From: Microbacterium sp. lyk4-40-TSB-66
GTDB lineage: Bacteria; Actinomycetota; Actinomycetes; Actinomycetales; Microbacteriaceae
DNA: 64,000 bases
NCBI RefSeq assembly: GCF_030209475.1
Contig: NZ_JARVRW010000006.1
Coordinates: 62,001 to 126,000, forward strand
Reading direction: 5' to 3'
Shown: positions 47,152 to 55,070 of the stretch, one piece after another
Position numbering within the stretch: position 1 is the first letter of the stretch
Layout: the number at the start of each line of letters is the position of its first letter
The notes under the pieces: generated by a model
Told to the model about the DNA's origin: nothing
Seen by the model: the letters and a program-made list of their open reading frames with translations, nothing else
Databases searched by the model: none
Translations under genes and position numbers: made by a program

Positions 47152-48069
47152 ATGCGCCTCGTCTTCGCCGGCACTCCCGCCGTCGCCGTCCCCTCCCTCC
47201 GCGCCCTGGCCACCGGCCCGCACGAGATCGTCGCGGTCGTCACCCGCAACGACGCCCCGCTCGGACGCAAGCGCGTCCTCACGCCGTCGCCGGTCGCCCA
47301 GGCCGCCGGCGACCTCGGCATCCCGATCATCAAGGCCGACCGCCTCGACGCCGACGTGACCGAGCGAATCACCGCACTCGCGCCCGACCTGGGCGTGATC
47401 GTGGCCTACGGCGGACTCGTGCGCGAGCCGCTGCTGTCGGCCCCCGCGCACGGGTGGATCAACCTGCATTTCTCGCTCCTCCCGCGCTGGCGGGGCGCAG
47501 CCCCCGTGCAGCGCGCCCTGATCGCCGGTGACACCGTGACCGGTGCCAGCGTCTTCCAGCTCGTCGCGGCGCTCGACGCGGGCGCCGTGTTCGACGAGGA
47601 GCGCTACGACGTGCCCCCCGGCGCCACGACCGCCGACGTCCTCGACGCCCTCGCCGAGATCGGTTCACCCGTTCTCGCTCGAGTGGTCGACGGCATCTCC
47701 GACGGCACGGCGGTCGCGACCCCGCAGCTCGGCGAACCGACCCTCGCGCCCAAGCTCACGCTCGACGACGGCGCCCTCGACTTCACCCAGGATGCCGAAA
47801 CCCTCCTCCACCGCATCTCCGGCGTGACGCCCGAGCCCGGTGCCCACACGACCCTGGACGGCGCCCGCTTCAAGGTGCTGCGGGCCGCTCCCACCGAGGC
47901 GCCGCCGCTGCCGCCGGGCAGGGTCGCGGCATCCGGCAGAGAAGTAATCGTGGGAACCGGGACGAGGCCCCTGCGCCTCGACTCCGTGCAGCCCGCGGGC
48001 AAGGGGGCGATGGCCGCCGGCGACTGGTTCCGAGGTCTCCGCTCCGACGAACCGGTGCTCGGCGCATGA
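47152..48069 (+). CDS. fmt: methionyl-tRNA formyltransferase
   Basis: Formylates initiator Met-tRNA with 10-formyl-THF. 305 residues: MRLVFAGTPAVAVPSLRAL, VVTRNDAPLGRKRVLTPSPV, VVAYGGLVREPLL and the catalytic region HGWINLHFSLLPRWRGAAPV (Asn-His-Asp site; the Asp lies in GASVFQLVAALDAGAV). C-terminal OB domain from about residue 205 with LAPKLTLDDGALDF. ATG follows GAGGAGAA. The TGA overlaps rsmB by 4 bases. Confidence 0.96.
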   Translation: MRLVFAGTPAVAVPSLRALATGPHEIVAVVTRNDAPLGRKRVLTPSPVAQAAGDLGIPIIKADRLDADVTERITALAPDLGVIVAYGGLVREPLLSAPAHGWINLHFSLLPRWRGAAPVQRALIAGDTVTGASVFQLVAALDAGAVFDEERYDVPPGATTADVLDALAEIGSPVLARVVDGISDGTAVATPQLGEPTLAPKLTLDDGALDFTQDAETLLHRISGVTPEPGAHTTLDGARFKVLRAAPTEAPPLPPGRVAASGREVIVGTGTRPLRLDSVQPAGKGAMAAGDWFRGLRSDEPVLGA

Positions 48070-49436
48070 GCGTGCAGGGAGCGCGCGCCGTCGCCTACGA
48101 GGTCCTCCGCGCCGTCTCGGGCGATGAGGCCTACGCCAATCTGCTGCTGCCGCACGCGATCGTGCGGGCGAGACTGGATGCCAAAGACGCCGGTCTCGCG
48201 ACGGAACTGACGTACGGCACCCTGCGCCGCCGCGGAACCTACGACGCGATCATCGCCGCCGCGGCCGACCGCACCGTCGATCGCATCGACCCCTCCGTGC
48301 TCGACGCGCTCCGCCTCGGCGTTCACCAACTGCTCTCCACTCGCGTCGCCTCCCACGCCGCGGTCAACGAGTCCGTCGAACTCGCCCGTCGGCACGGCGG
48401 GGGGAAGGGCGCGGCGGGGTTCGCCAACGCCGTGCTGCGTCGTGTCTCGCGCGACACGCCCGGCCAGTGGATGGATCGCATCGCCGCCGCCGCCCGCAGC
48501 GACGACGAGCGGATCGGGCTCACCACATCGCACCCCGTGTGGATCGTGCGGGCCCTGCGCCGCGCGTTGACCGCCGAGGGCCGCGCCGACGAGCTCGCCG
48601 ACCTGCTCGAGGCCGACAACGTCGCCCCACGCGTGGCGATGATCGCGCTTCCCGGTCTCGCCGAGGTGCCCGACGACGCGGCGACGACCCGCTTCGCGCC
48701 CACCGCGTTCACCACCCGCGGCGGAGACCCCGAGGGCCTCATCCGCGCCACCGGCGGTCGTATCCGCGTGCAGGACGAGGGATCGCAACTCGCCGCCCTC
48801 GCCCTCAGTCGTGCCTTCCCGGTGCAGGCGGGCGAGCGGTGGCTCGACCTCTGCGCCGGCCCCGGCGGCAAGACCGCCCTGCTCGCGGCCGAGGCGCTCG
48901 CCCACGGTGCGACACTCGACGCCAACGAGATCTCCCCGGCGCGCGCAGGGTTGGTGCGACAGGCCGTGGCATCCGTGCCCCTCGAGGTCGAGGTGAGCGA
49001 GGAGGACGGGCGCGAGCGCGCCGCCCGGATGCCGGGGGAGTACGACCGCATCCTCGTCGACGCCCCGTGCACCGGTATCGGGGCGCTGCGGCGCCGACCC
49101 GAGGCGAGATGGCGGAAGACCCCGTCCGACGTGCCCGACCTCACCGCCCTCCAGCAGGATCTGGTGCTCGCGGCCTTCGAGGCCCTGAAGCCCGGGGGCG
49201 TCGTCGCATACGTGACGTGCTCGCCGCATCTGGCCGAGACCTCCGGTGTGCTCGCCGAGGTCAGACGCGAGCTCGGCGACGCGGTCGAAGAGCTCGACGC
49301 CCGCGCGGTCGTGCGGGCCGTGGCCGCGGAGGAGATCGACCTGCCCGACCAGGCCGACGGCTCGCTCCGCGCGCAGCTCTGGCCCCACCGCCACGGCACC
49401 GACGCGATGTCGATCGCCCTGCTGCGCAAGCGCTGA
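48066..49436 (+). CDS. rsmB: 16S rRNA (cytosine-967-C5)-methyltransferase RsmB family
   Basis: 456 residues in two parts: a NusB-like RNA-binding N-terminus (about 1-150, ARAVAYEVLRAVSGDEAYAN) and a SAM-dependent methyltransferase (about 230-455). SAM motif LDLCAGPGGKTALLAAEAL, motif IV DAPCTGIGALRRRPEARW with its release Cys, motif VI TCSPHLAETSGVL with the nucleophilic Cys. Target position is inferred from family. It overlaps fmt, a conserved pair. Confidence 0.93.
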   Translation: MSVQGARAVAYEVLRAVSGDEAYANLLLPHAIVRARLDAKDAGLATELTYGTLRRRGTYDAIIAAAADRTVDRIDPSVLDALRLGVHQLLSTRVASHAAVNESVELARRHGGGKGAAGFANAVLRRVSRDTPGQWMDRIAAAARSDDERIGLTTSHPVWIVRALRRALTAEGRADELADLLEADNVAPRVAMIALPGLAEVPDDAATTRFAPTAFTTRGGDPEGLIRATGGRIRVQDEGSQLAALALSRAFPVQAGERWLDLCAGPGGKTALLAAEALAHGATLDANEISPARAGLVRQAVASVPLEVEVSEEDGRERAARMPGEYDRILVDAPCTGIGALRRRPEARWRKTPSDVPDLTALQQDLVLAAFEALKPGGVVAYVTCSPHLAETSGVLAEVRRELGDAVEELDARAVVRAVAAEEIDLPDQADGSLRAQLWPHRHGTDAMSIALLRKR

Positions 49437-49451
49437 CGTTCCCGTTCCCCC

Positions 49452-49517
49452 CGCGTGAGTGGCCAAGATCTGTCGCTTCCGAGCCGCGCGAAGCGACGAT
49501 TTCTGGCGACTCACGCG
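49452..49517. repeat. 28-bp-arm imperfect inverted repeat between rsmB and rpe
   Basis: Arms 49452-49479 and 49490-49517 with a 10-base loop match at 22 of 28 positions, with perfect ends (CGCGTGAGT/ACTCACGCG), perfect GCCA/TGGC and perfect GTCGCTTC/GAAGCGAC. It starts 15 bases after the rsmB stop and ends 15 bases before the rpe -10 box. Terminator or dispersed repeat. Confidence 0.7.
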
Positions 49518-49532
49518 TTCGGCGAAGGCGCC

Positions 49533-49538
49533 CATAAT
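49533..49538 (+). promoter_or_regulatory. candidate leaderless promoter (-10) of rpe
   Basis: CATAAT, one base from TATAAT, followed by 6 bases and the GTG at 49545. No ribosome-binding site before the GTG. Confidence 0.55.
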
Positions 49539-49544
49539 GGTCGA

Positions 49545-50216
49545 GTGCCTACCGACGCCTCCCGCATCAACCCGAGCATCCTCGCCGCCGACTTCGTGAA
49601 CATGGAGGCCGAGCTCGCGCGCATCGCGGGAGCCGACTTCGTGCACGTCGACGTCATGGACAACCACTTCGTGCCCAACCTCACGTTCGGGCCGCAGATG
49701 GTGGCGCGAATCCAGGAGACCAGCCCGGTGCCCCTCGACGTGCACCTGATGATCGACGATCCCGACCGCTGGGCTCCGGCCTACGCCGAGCTCGGCGCGG
49801 CATCCGTCACCTTCCACCTCGAGGCCGCGGCGTCCCCGATCGCCCTGGCGCGACGACTGCGCTCGATCGGCGCGCGCGCCGGCGTCGCCGTCAAGCCCGG
49901 CACGCCCGTGGAGAACCTCTTCGACTCGCTCAACGAGTTCGACCAGATCCTCGTCATGACCGTGGAGCCCGGTTTCGGCGGCCAGTCCTTCATGCCAGAG
50001 ACCATGCCCAAGCTCCGCGCGCTCGCCGACGAGGCGAAGCGGCGCGGCTCAAGCGTGTGGCTGCAGGTGGACGGCGGCATCGGCGAGTCCACGATCGCGC
50101 AGGCCGCCGAGGCCGGGGCGGACACCTTCGTCGCCGGTTCCGCGGTCTTCGGCGCCGACGACCCCGACGTCGCCATCCAGTCGCTCCGCACCACGGCCTC
50201 CCGCCACCGCCACTGA
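49545..50216 (+). CDS. rpe: ribulose-phosphate 3-epimerase
   Basis: Interconverts ribulose-5-P and xylulose-5-P in the pentose phosphate pathway. 223-residue TIM barrel: INPSILAADFVNMEAELARI, metal ligands in HVDVMDNHFVPNLTFGP and DVHLMIDDP, MTVEPGFGGQSFMPETMPK, QVDGGIGESTIAQAAEAGAD and VAGSAVFGADDP. GTG 49545 is chosen from the family N-terminus and the -10 box 6 bases upstream; the longer in-frame version from 49455 would start inside the hairpin repeat. Confidence 0.95.
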   Translation: MPTDASRINPSILAADFVNMEAELARIAGADFVHVDVMDNHFVPNLTFGPQMVARIQETSPVPLDVHLMIDDPDRWAPAYAELGAASVTFHLEAAASPIALARRLRSIGARAGVAVKPGTPVENLFDSLNEFDQILVMTVEPGFGGQSFMPETMPKLRALADEAKRRGSSVWLQVDGGIGESTIAQAAEAGADTFVAGSAVFGADDPDVAIQSLRTTASRHRH

Positions 50217-50331
50217 GCGTCACGGGAGGCGCCGGCCTCCGCCGCCGGCTCCCACGGCGTCGCCACGGCGCCCGCGCCCGGCCGCGCCTGCGCCTGCGCC
50301 TGCCCCGCCCGGCGCCTGTGCCCCGTGCGAT

Positions 50332-50404
50332 CACGCATAAACAGCATCCGTGCGCATAAACACGCTGCTGGCCTGTTTATGTGCACAGATCGCGTTTATG
50401 CGTG
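50332..50404 (+). repeat. 73-bp nested-hairpin element, copy 3
   Basis: Outer arms CACGCATAAAC / GTTTATGCGTG, extended by GAT/ATC outside; inner arms GTGCGCATAAAC / GTTTATGTGCAC; internal loops AGCATCC and AGATCGC; apical loop ACGCTGCTGGCCT. Confidence 0.92.
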
Positions 50405-50441
50405 ATCAGCCCCGCCGAAACTCCGCGCGACCCGCGCTCGC

Positions 50442-50495
50442 GGCTGCGCCTGCGCCCGTGGCTGCGCCTGCGCCCGTGGCTGCGCCTGCGCCCGT
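50442..50495 (+). repeat. three exact 18-bp tandem repeats between hairpin copies
   Basis: GGCTGCGCCTGCGCCCGT three times (50442-50459, 50460-50477, 50478-50495), in the spacer after copy 3. The equivalent spacer after copy 4 has one copy (from 50631), so the difference between the spacers is largely repeat number. Confidence 0.9.
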
Positions 50496-50520
50496 GGCTG
50501 CCCCGCCCGCGCCAAGCGAC

Positions 50521-50593
50521 CACGCATAAACAGCATCCATGCGCGTAAACACGCTGCGGGCCCGTTTATGCACACAGATCGCGTTTATGCGTG
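50521..50593 (+). repeat. 73-bp nested-hairpin element, copy 4
   Basis: Outer arms as in copy 3; inner arms ATGCGCGTAAAC / GTTTATGCACAC with three mismatched positions; internal loops AGCATCC and AGATCGC unchanged. Confidence 0.9.
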
Positions 50594-50684
50594 ATCAACC
50601 CCGCCGAAACTCCGCGCCACCCGCGCTCGCGGCTGCGCCTGCGCCCGCACCCGCCGTGCCCCGCCGACGCCCCCGCCGAGCGGT

Positions 50685-50757
50685 CACGTATAAACAGCAT
50701 CCGTGCGCGTAAACACGCTCCGGGCCTGTTTATGCGCACAGATCGCGTTTATGCGTG
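50685..50757 (+). repeat. 73-bp nested-hairpin element, copy 5
   Basis: Outer arms CACGTATAAAC / GTTTATGCGTG (one G-T mismatch), inner arms GTGCGCGTAAAC / GTTTATGCGCAC (one mismatch), internal loops unchanged. Confidence 0.9.
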
Positions 50758-50908
50758 ACCCATCCTCGCCGCCCGAACTCCGCGACACACGGAGCGGACC
50801 GCCACCCGGAGCCACCCACGCGCCCGGACCACCCGCGAAACGCGCCTCCCGACCGATTTCGGACACAGATGCCGCGACTCCGCGCGCGCCGGTGCGACGC
50901 CGAGTGAC

Positions 50909-50981
50909 CACGCATAAACAGCATCCATGCGTATAAACACGCTGCCGTCGTGTTTAAGCGCACAGATCGCGTTTATGCGCG
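50909..50981 (+). repeat. 73-bp nested-hairpin element, copy 6
   Basis: Outer arms CACGCATAAAC / GTTTATGCGCG, inner arms ATGCGTATAAAC / GTTTAAGCGCAC; the most diverged copy but still exactly 73 bases. Confidence 0.88.
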
Positions 50982-51093
50982 ATCAGCCTCCGCCCGCCCC
51001 AAGCCCCTCGCCACCCCACCCGCCCCCCAATTCCGCCGCCGCCCCGCACCCCCACCCCACCGCCCCGCGACAGCCCCACCCCCGCCGACCCGA

Positions 51094-51099
51094 TACCCT
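51094..51099 (+). promoter_or_regulatory. candidate leaderless promoter (-10) of hisE
   Basis: TACCCT followed by 6 bases and the GTG at 51106. No ribosome-binding site. Confidence 0.45.
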
Positions 51100-51105
51100 G
51101 GAACC

Positions 51106-51369
51106 GTGAAGACCTTCGACGACCTGTTCGCGGAACTCAGCGCCAAGGCCGTCGAGCGACCCGAGGGGTCCGGCACCGTCGCGCAGCTCGACGCGGGCGT
51201 GCACGCCATCGGCAAGAAGATCGTCGAAGAGGCCGCCGAAGTGTGGATGGCCGCCGAATACGAGTCCGACGCGGCCGCCGCCGAAGAGATCTCGCAGCTG
51301 CTGTACCACCTGCAGACGCTCATGCTCGCGAAGGGCCTGACGCTCGAGGACGTCTACCGACATCTCTGA
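51106..51369 (+). CDS. hisE: phosphoribosyl-ATP pyrophosphatase
   Basis: Second step of histidine synthesis: PR-ATP to PR-AMP. 87 residues, all-alpha MazG-like fold: [36 protein letters not shown] with the metal-binding Glu residues (about 48-60) and a final [14 protein letters not shown] helix. GTG 51106 is chosen from the family N-terminus (KTFDDLF). hisG follows 46 bases later, the standard actinobacterial pair. hisI is encoded separately, not fused. Confidence 0.93.
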   Translation: MKTFDDLFAELSAKAVERPEGSGTVAQLDAGVHAIGKKIVEEAAEVWMAAEYESDAAAAEEISQLLYHLQTLMLAKGLTLEDVYRHL

Positions 51370-51415
51370 GCCCCGCTCCGCCTTCACCGCTCACTTCAAC
51401 ACGAAAGCCCCCGTC

Positions 51416-52258
51416 ATGCTGCGAATCGCCGTGCCGAACAAGGGGTCGCTCGCCGAGACCGCCGCCGAGATGCTCTCGGAGGCCGGGTACACCGGACGTC
51501 GCGACTCGAAAGACCTCTACACCGTCGACCCCCTGAACGAGGTCGAGTTCTTCTACCTCCGTCCCCGTGACATCGCGACCTACGTCGGCTCCGGCGCGCT
51601 GGATGTCGGCATCACCGGCCGCGACCTGCTGCTCGACGCCCGCATGCCGGGTGCCCGCGAAGTCGAGTCGCTCGGTTTCGCCGGCTCGACCTTCCGCTTC
51701 GCCGGCCGTCCCGGGCGCTTCAGCGACATCGCCGACCTCGAGGGCCTTCGCGTCGCCACCGCCTACCCGGGCCTGGTCGACGCCTTCCTCGACGAACGCG
51801 GCATCGCCGTCGACATCGTGCCCCTCGACGGCGCGGTCGAGTCCGCGGTGCAGCTCGGAGTCGCGGATGCCGTCGCTGACGTCGTCTCCACCGGCACGAC
51901 GTTGCGTCAGGCGGGGCTCGAGATCTTCGGGCCCGTGCTGCTCGAATCCGATGCCGTGCTCATCGCCGGCCCGCAGGAGGCCGAGGGCACCGAGACGCTG
52001 CTGCGCCGCCTGCGCGGTGTCCTCGCCGCCCGCACCTACGTGCTGATCGATTACGACCTGCCCGCGCACTTGATCGAGGAGGCCGTCGCCGTCGCCCCGG
52101 GTCTGGAGTCGCCGACGATCTCGCCGCTCCGCGACCCCGAGTGGGTGGCCGTGCGCGTGATGAGCCCCCGCCGCGACGTCAATCAGGTCATGGACGCGCT
52201 GTACGCGATCGGGGCCCGCGCGATCCTCGTCACCGAGATCCTCGCCGCGAGGCTCTGA
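51416..52258 (+). CDS. hisG: ATP phosphoribosyltransferase, long form
   Basis: First, committed step of histidine synthesis, inhibited by histidine. 280 residues, the long form with a C-terminal ACT-like regulatory domain (about 205-280), so no HisZ is needed. Motifs: [32 protein letters not shown], and the PRPP/phosphate loop [18 protein letters not shown] is 46 bases after hisE; the TGA overlaps the hisF ATG by one base. Confidence 0.96.
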   Translation: MLRIAVPNKGSLAETAAEMLSEAGYTGRRDSKDLYTVDPLNEVEFFYLRPRDIATYVGSGALDVGITGRDLLLDARMPGAREVESLGFAGSTFRFAGRPGRFSDIADLEGLRVATAYPGLVDAFLDERGIAVDIVPLDGAVESAVQLGVADAVADVVSTGTTLRQAGLEIFGPVLLESDAVLIAGPQEAEGTETLLRRLRGVLAARTYVLIDYDLPAHLIEEAVAVAPGLESPTISPLRDPEWVAVRVMSPRRDVNQVMDALYAIGARAILVTEILAARL

Positions 52259-53022
52259 TGACCCTCGCGCGTCGCGTCATCCCCTGCCTCGACGTCGCGG
52301 CCGGTCGCGTCGTCAAGGGCGTCAACTTCCTCGACCTGCGCGACATGGGTGATCCTGTCGAGCTCGCCAAGCTCTACTTCGACCAAGGCGCCGACGAGGT
52401 CACCTTCCTCGACGTCACCGCCACCGTCGACGAGCGCGCGACGACCTACGACGTCGTGCGCCGCACCGCCGAGCAGGTCTTCATCCCGCTGACCGTGGGC
52501 GGGGGAGTCCGCTCCGCCGACGACGTGGCCCGCCTGCTGGCGGTCGGCGCCGACAAGATCGGCGTGAACTCCGCCGCGATCGCCCGCCCCGCCTTGATCG
52601 ACGACATCGCCGACCGCTTCGGCGCGCAGGTGATCGTGCTCTCGCTCGACGTCAAGCGCGCGGCATCCACCGCCTCCGGCTTCGTCGTGACCACCCACGG
52701 CGGACGCACCGAGACGACCCTCGACGCTCTGGAGTGGGCGCGCGAGGCGGTCGAGCGCGGAGCGGGAGAACTGCTGGTCAACTCGATCGACGCCGACGGC
52801 ACGAAGCAGGGCTTCGACCTCGAACTCGTCCGTCTCATGCGCCAGGTCGCCGCGGTGCCGGTCATCGCCTCGGGCGGTGCCGGCGAACTCGGCCACTTCG
52901 CCCCGGCCGTTCAGGCGGGCGCCGACGCGGTGCTCGCGGCATCCGTCTTCCACTCGGGTCAGCTGACCGTGGGGCAGGTCAAAGACGCGATGGCCGCCGA
53001 AGGGATCGAGGTGCGGCGATGA
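52258..53022 (+). CDS. hisF: imidazole glycerol phosphate synthase cyclase subunit
   Basis: Cyclises PRFAR with ammonia from HisH to IGP and AICAR. 254-residue TIM barrel starting [20 protein letters not shown], with catalytic Asp in CLDV (about residue 11) and in [15 protein letters not shown] (about residue 132), and phosphate sites [11 protein letters not shown] and [14 protein letters not shown] overlaps the hisG stop. hisH and hisA are not in this window. Confidence 0.97.
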   Translation: MTLARRVIPCLDVAAGRVVKGVNFLDLRDMGDPVELAKLYFDQGADEVTFLDVTATVDERATTYDVVRRTAEQVFIPLTVGGGVRSADDVARLLAVGADKIGVNSAAIARPALIDDIADRFGAQVIVLSLDVKRAASTASGFVVTTHGGRTETTLDALEWAREAVERGAGELLVNSIDADGTKQGFDLELVRLMRQVAAVPVIASGGAGELGHFAPAVQAGADAVLAASVFHSGQLTVGQVKDAMAAEGIEVRR

Positions 53023-53357
53023 GCGTCGACCGCGTGAAGTACGACGCCGACGGACTCGTGGCCGCCGTGATCCAGCAGTTCGACTCGCGAGAAGTGCTCA
53101 TGGTCGGGTGGATGGATGCCGAAGCCCTGAACCGCACGCTCACCAGCGGCCGCGTGACGTTCTGGTCGCGCTCGCGTCAGGAGTACTGGCGCAAGGGCGA
53201 CACCTCGGGCCACATCCAGCTGGTGAAGGGGGCTCGGCTCGACTGCGACGGCGACACGCTGCTGATCGAGGTCGATCAGATCGGCGCCGCCTGTCACACC
53301 GGCGATCACACGTGCTTCGACGCCGACGACCTGCACCCGGTCGTGGGGGAGCGCTGA
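53019..53357 (+). CDS. hisI: phosphoribosyl-AMP cyclohydrolase
   Basis: Third step of histidine synthesis. 112 residues with zinc/magnesium ligands in [20 protein letters not shown] and THTC-like GDHTCF; also [36 protein letters not shown]. Overlaps hisF by 4 bases, and its TGA shares one base with the next ATG. A long upstream extension of the frame lies inside hisF and is not used. Confidence 0.96.
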   Translation: MSVDRVKYDADGLVAAVIQQFDSREVLMVGWMDAEALNRTLTSGRVTFWSRSRQEYWRKGDTSGHIQLVKGARLDCDGDTLLIEVDQIGAACHTGDHTCFDADDLHPVVGER

Positions 53358-53944
53358 TGCGACGCGCCCGGTCCACGGCCGTTCTGGCGATGCTCGCCGC
53401 CGGCGCGCTGGGCGTGATCGCGTCGACCCAGACGTGGATCGACGTCACCCTCGACGACGGCGCGCAGCAGACCCTCGCCGTCTCCGGCGCCGACGCGCTG
53501 CCGATCCTCACCCCCCTCGGCCTGGCCGCGCTCGCCCTGGGTGCCGCCCTGTCGATCGTCGGACCCGTATTGCGCTACGCGTTCGGCGTCCTCGGCGCCC
53601 TGATCGCGGCGCTGGTGGGCGTGGGCACCGCGCAGTTGCTGATCGGTCACCCCGTCGCCGCGGCCGCCTCGACGGTGACCGACGCGACCGGCATCTCGGG
53701 AACGGATGCCGTCGCCTCCCTCATCACGGGGTTCTCGCTGACGCCGTGGCCGACGATCACCCTGCTCGCGCAGGCGGTGCTGTTAGCGGCTTCGGTCTTC
53801 ACCCTCGTCACCGCCCGCCGTTGGGCTACGGGTGCGAGCCGCAAGTACCGCACGGCCACCGAGGCCGGCGCGGACACCGGTCGCCCGCACGACGCGATCG
53901 ACTCGTGGGACGACCTCTCCCGCGGCGAGGACCCGACGACCTGA
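53357..53944 (+). CDS. Trp biosynthesis-associated membrane protein
   Basis: 195-residue membrane protein with about four hydrophobic segments (around residues 7-24, 50-72, 74-97 and 135-158) and a polar acidic tail. Members of this family sit next to trp genes in actinobacteria; the biochemical role is unknown. The ATG overlaps the hisI stop. A TTA leucine codon (about 53786-53788) is conspicuous in this genome. In relatives trpE often lies between hisI and this gene, but it is absent here. Confidence 0.78.
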   Translation: MRRARSTAVLAMLAAGALGVIASTQTWIDVTLDDGAQQTLAVSGADALPILTPLGLAALALGAALSIVGPVLRYAFGVLGALIAALVGVGTAQLLIGHPVAAAASTVTDATGISGTDAVASLITGFSLTPWPTITLLAQAVLLAASVFTLVTARRWATGASRKYRTATEAGADTGRPHDAIDSWDDLSRGEDPTT

Positions 53945-54008
53945 GCGGACGCGACCGAAGACCCTGCGACATCGAGACGTCGACGCCAGGACCCGCCTCG
54001 CGCTTCGA

Positions 54009-54014
54009 TAGACT
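54009..54014 (+). promoter_or_regulatory. candidate -10 box for the HGxxPAAW-trp unit
   Basis: TAGACT 46 bases before the ATG at 54061, with TAGGAGCC as ribosome-binding site. It could give the trpCBA genes a promoter independent of the his genes. Confidence 0.55.
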
Positions 54015-54060
54015 GGATCGACGCTTTTCCCCGCGCCCGCGCGCGACTGTTAGGAGCCCC

Positions 54061-54291
54061 ATGAGCAACCCCATCGGTGACCCCGGCCACGGACACTCGC
54101 CCGCAGCCTGGACGGCCGTGATCATCATGCTCGTCGCGTTCACGCTCGGCACGCTGTTCTTCTGGCTCGACATGCCCGTCATGGTGTGGGCCTCGGTGGG
54201 TCTGCTCGTCGTCGGCGCGATCGTGGGCTGGGGCATGACCAAGGCCGGTTACGGCGCGGGCGGCGCGAAGTCCAACCCGAAGGCGCACTGA
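54061..54291 (+). CDS. HGxxPAAW family membrane protein
   Basis: 76 residues with the family-defining motif HGHSPAAW (about residues 10-17) and two hydrophobic segments (about 17-37 and 40-58), then a Gly/Lys-rich tail. The family is named after this motif and stands before trpC in many actinobacteria; its function is unknown. Good ribosome-binding site; trpC starts 2 bases after its stop. Confidence 0.85.
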   Translation: MSNPIGDPGHGHSPAAWTAVIIMLVAFTLGTLFFWLDMPVMVWASVGLLVVGAIVGWGMTKAGYGAGGAKSNPKAH

Positions 54292-54293
54292 CC

Positions 54294-55070
54294 GTGCTGG
54301 CCGATCTGACGGCCGGAGCGGTTGAAGATGCCGAGCAGCGCGCCGTGTCGCGTTCGCTCGCCGACGTCGAACGCGAGGCGCTCGCGCAGTCGCCGGCGCG
54401 CGACGCGTTGGCGATGCTCGCGCCCGCCGACCGGGTGAAGATCATCGCCGAGGTCAAGCGTGCGAGCCCCTCGCGCGGAGACCTCGCCGCCATCCCCGAT
54501 CCGGCGCGCCAGGCCCGGCTGTACGAGGAAGGCGGAGCGTCGGCCATCTCGGTGCTCACCGAGGGTCGCAAGTTCAAAGGCAGCCTGGCCGACCTCGAGG
54601 CCGTCCGCGCCGCTGTCGGCGTGCCCGTCCTGCGCAAGGACTTCCTCGCCACGCCCTACCAGGTGCTCGAAGCCCGCGCATCGGGCGCCGACCTCGTGCT
54701 GCTGATCGTCGCCGCACTCGATCAGAAGACGCTCACCGAGCTCTTCGCCCTGACGAACGAACTGGGCATGACCGCTCTCGTCGAGACGCACTCCGCCGAC
54801 GAGCTGGAGCGCGCCAAAGATCTCGGTGCGAAGCTCATCGGCGTCAACGCCCGCAACCTCTCCACGTTCGAGCTCGACCGCGATCTGTTCGGCTCGCTCG
54901 CGGACCGCTTCCCGGCCGACGCCGTGAAGATCGCCGAATCGGCCGTGCTCGCGCCCGCCGACGTCGCCCACTACCGAGCCGCGGGCGCCGACGTGGTGCT
55001 CGTGGGCGAGGCCCTCGTGACCGGCGACCCCGTCGCCACCCTCCGTGCGTTCCTCCAGGAGACCTCATGA
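54294..55070 (+). CDS. trpC: indole-3-glycerol-phosphate synthase
   Basis: Ring closure of CdRP to indole-glycerol phosphate. 258-residue TIM barrel with [18 protein letters not shown] (catalytic Glu and Lys), [64 protein letters not shown] and [14 protein letters not shown] 54294 is 2 bases after the HGxxPAAW stop. The ATGA overlap couples it to trpB. No trpD or trpE is nearby. Confidence 0.95.
   Translation: MLADLTAGAVEDAEQRAVSRSLADVEREALAQSPARDALAMLAPADRVKIIAEVKRASPSRGDLAAIPDPARQARLYEEGGASAISVLTEGRKFKGSLADLEAVRAAVGVPVLRKDFLATPYQVLEARASGADLVLLIVAALDQKTLTELFALTNELGMTALVETHSADELERAKDLGAKLIGVNARNLSTFELDRDLFGSLADRFPADAVKIAESAVLAPADVAHYRAAGADVVLVGEALVTGDPVATLRAFLQETS

Larger units (their letters stand above)
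50217..51093. other. gene-free repeat block between rpe and hisE
   Basis: About 880 bases without a supported gene. It contains four copies of the 73-bp nested-hairpin element at 50332, 50521, 50685 and 50909, all in the same orientation, with partly homologous spacers that share CCCGCCGAAACTCCGCGC and ACCCGCGCTCGCGGCTG (or close variants) after copies 3 and 4. From 50982 to about 51090 the top strand is C-rich and almost T-free. Short frames open through the repeats have no support. Confidence 0.85.

Noticed and set aside
50332..50981. CRISPR array
   Set aside because: Repeats are 73 bases with strong internal symmetry, intervals are unequal (189, 164, 224), spacers are homologous to each other and no cas gene is present.
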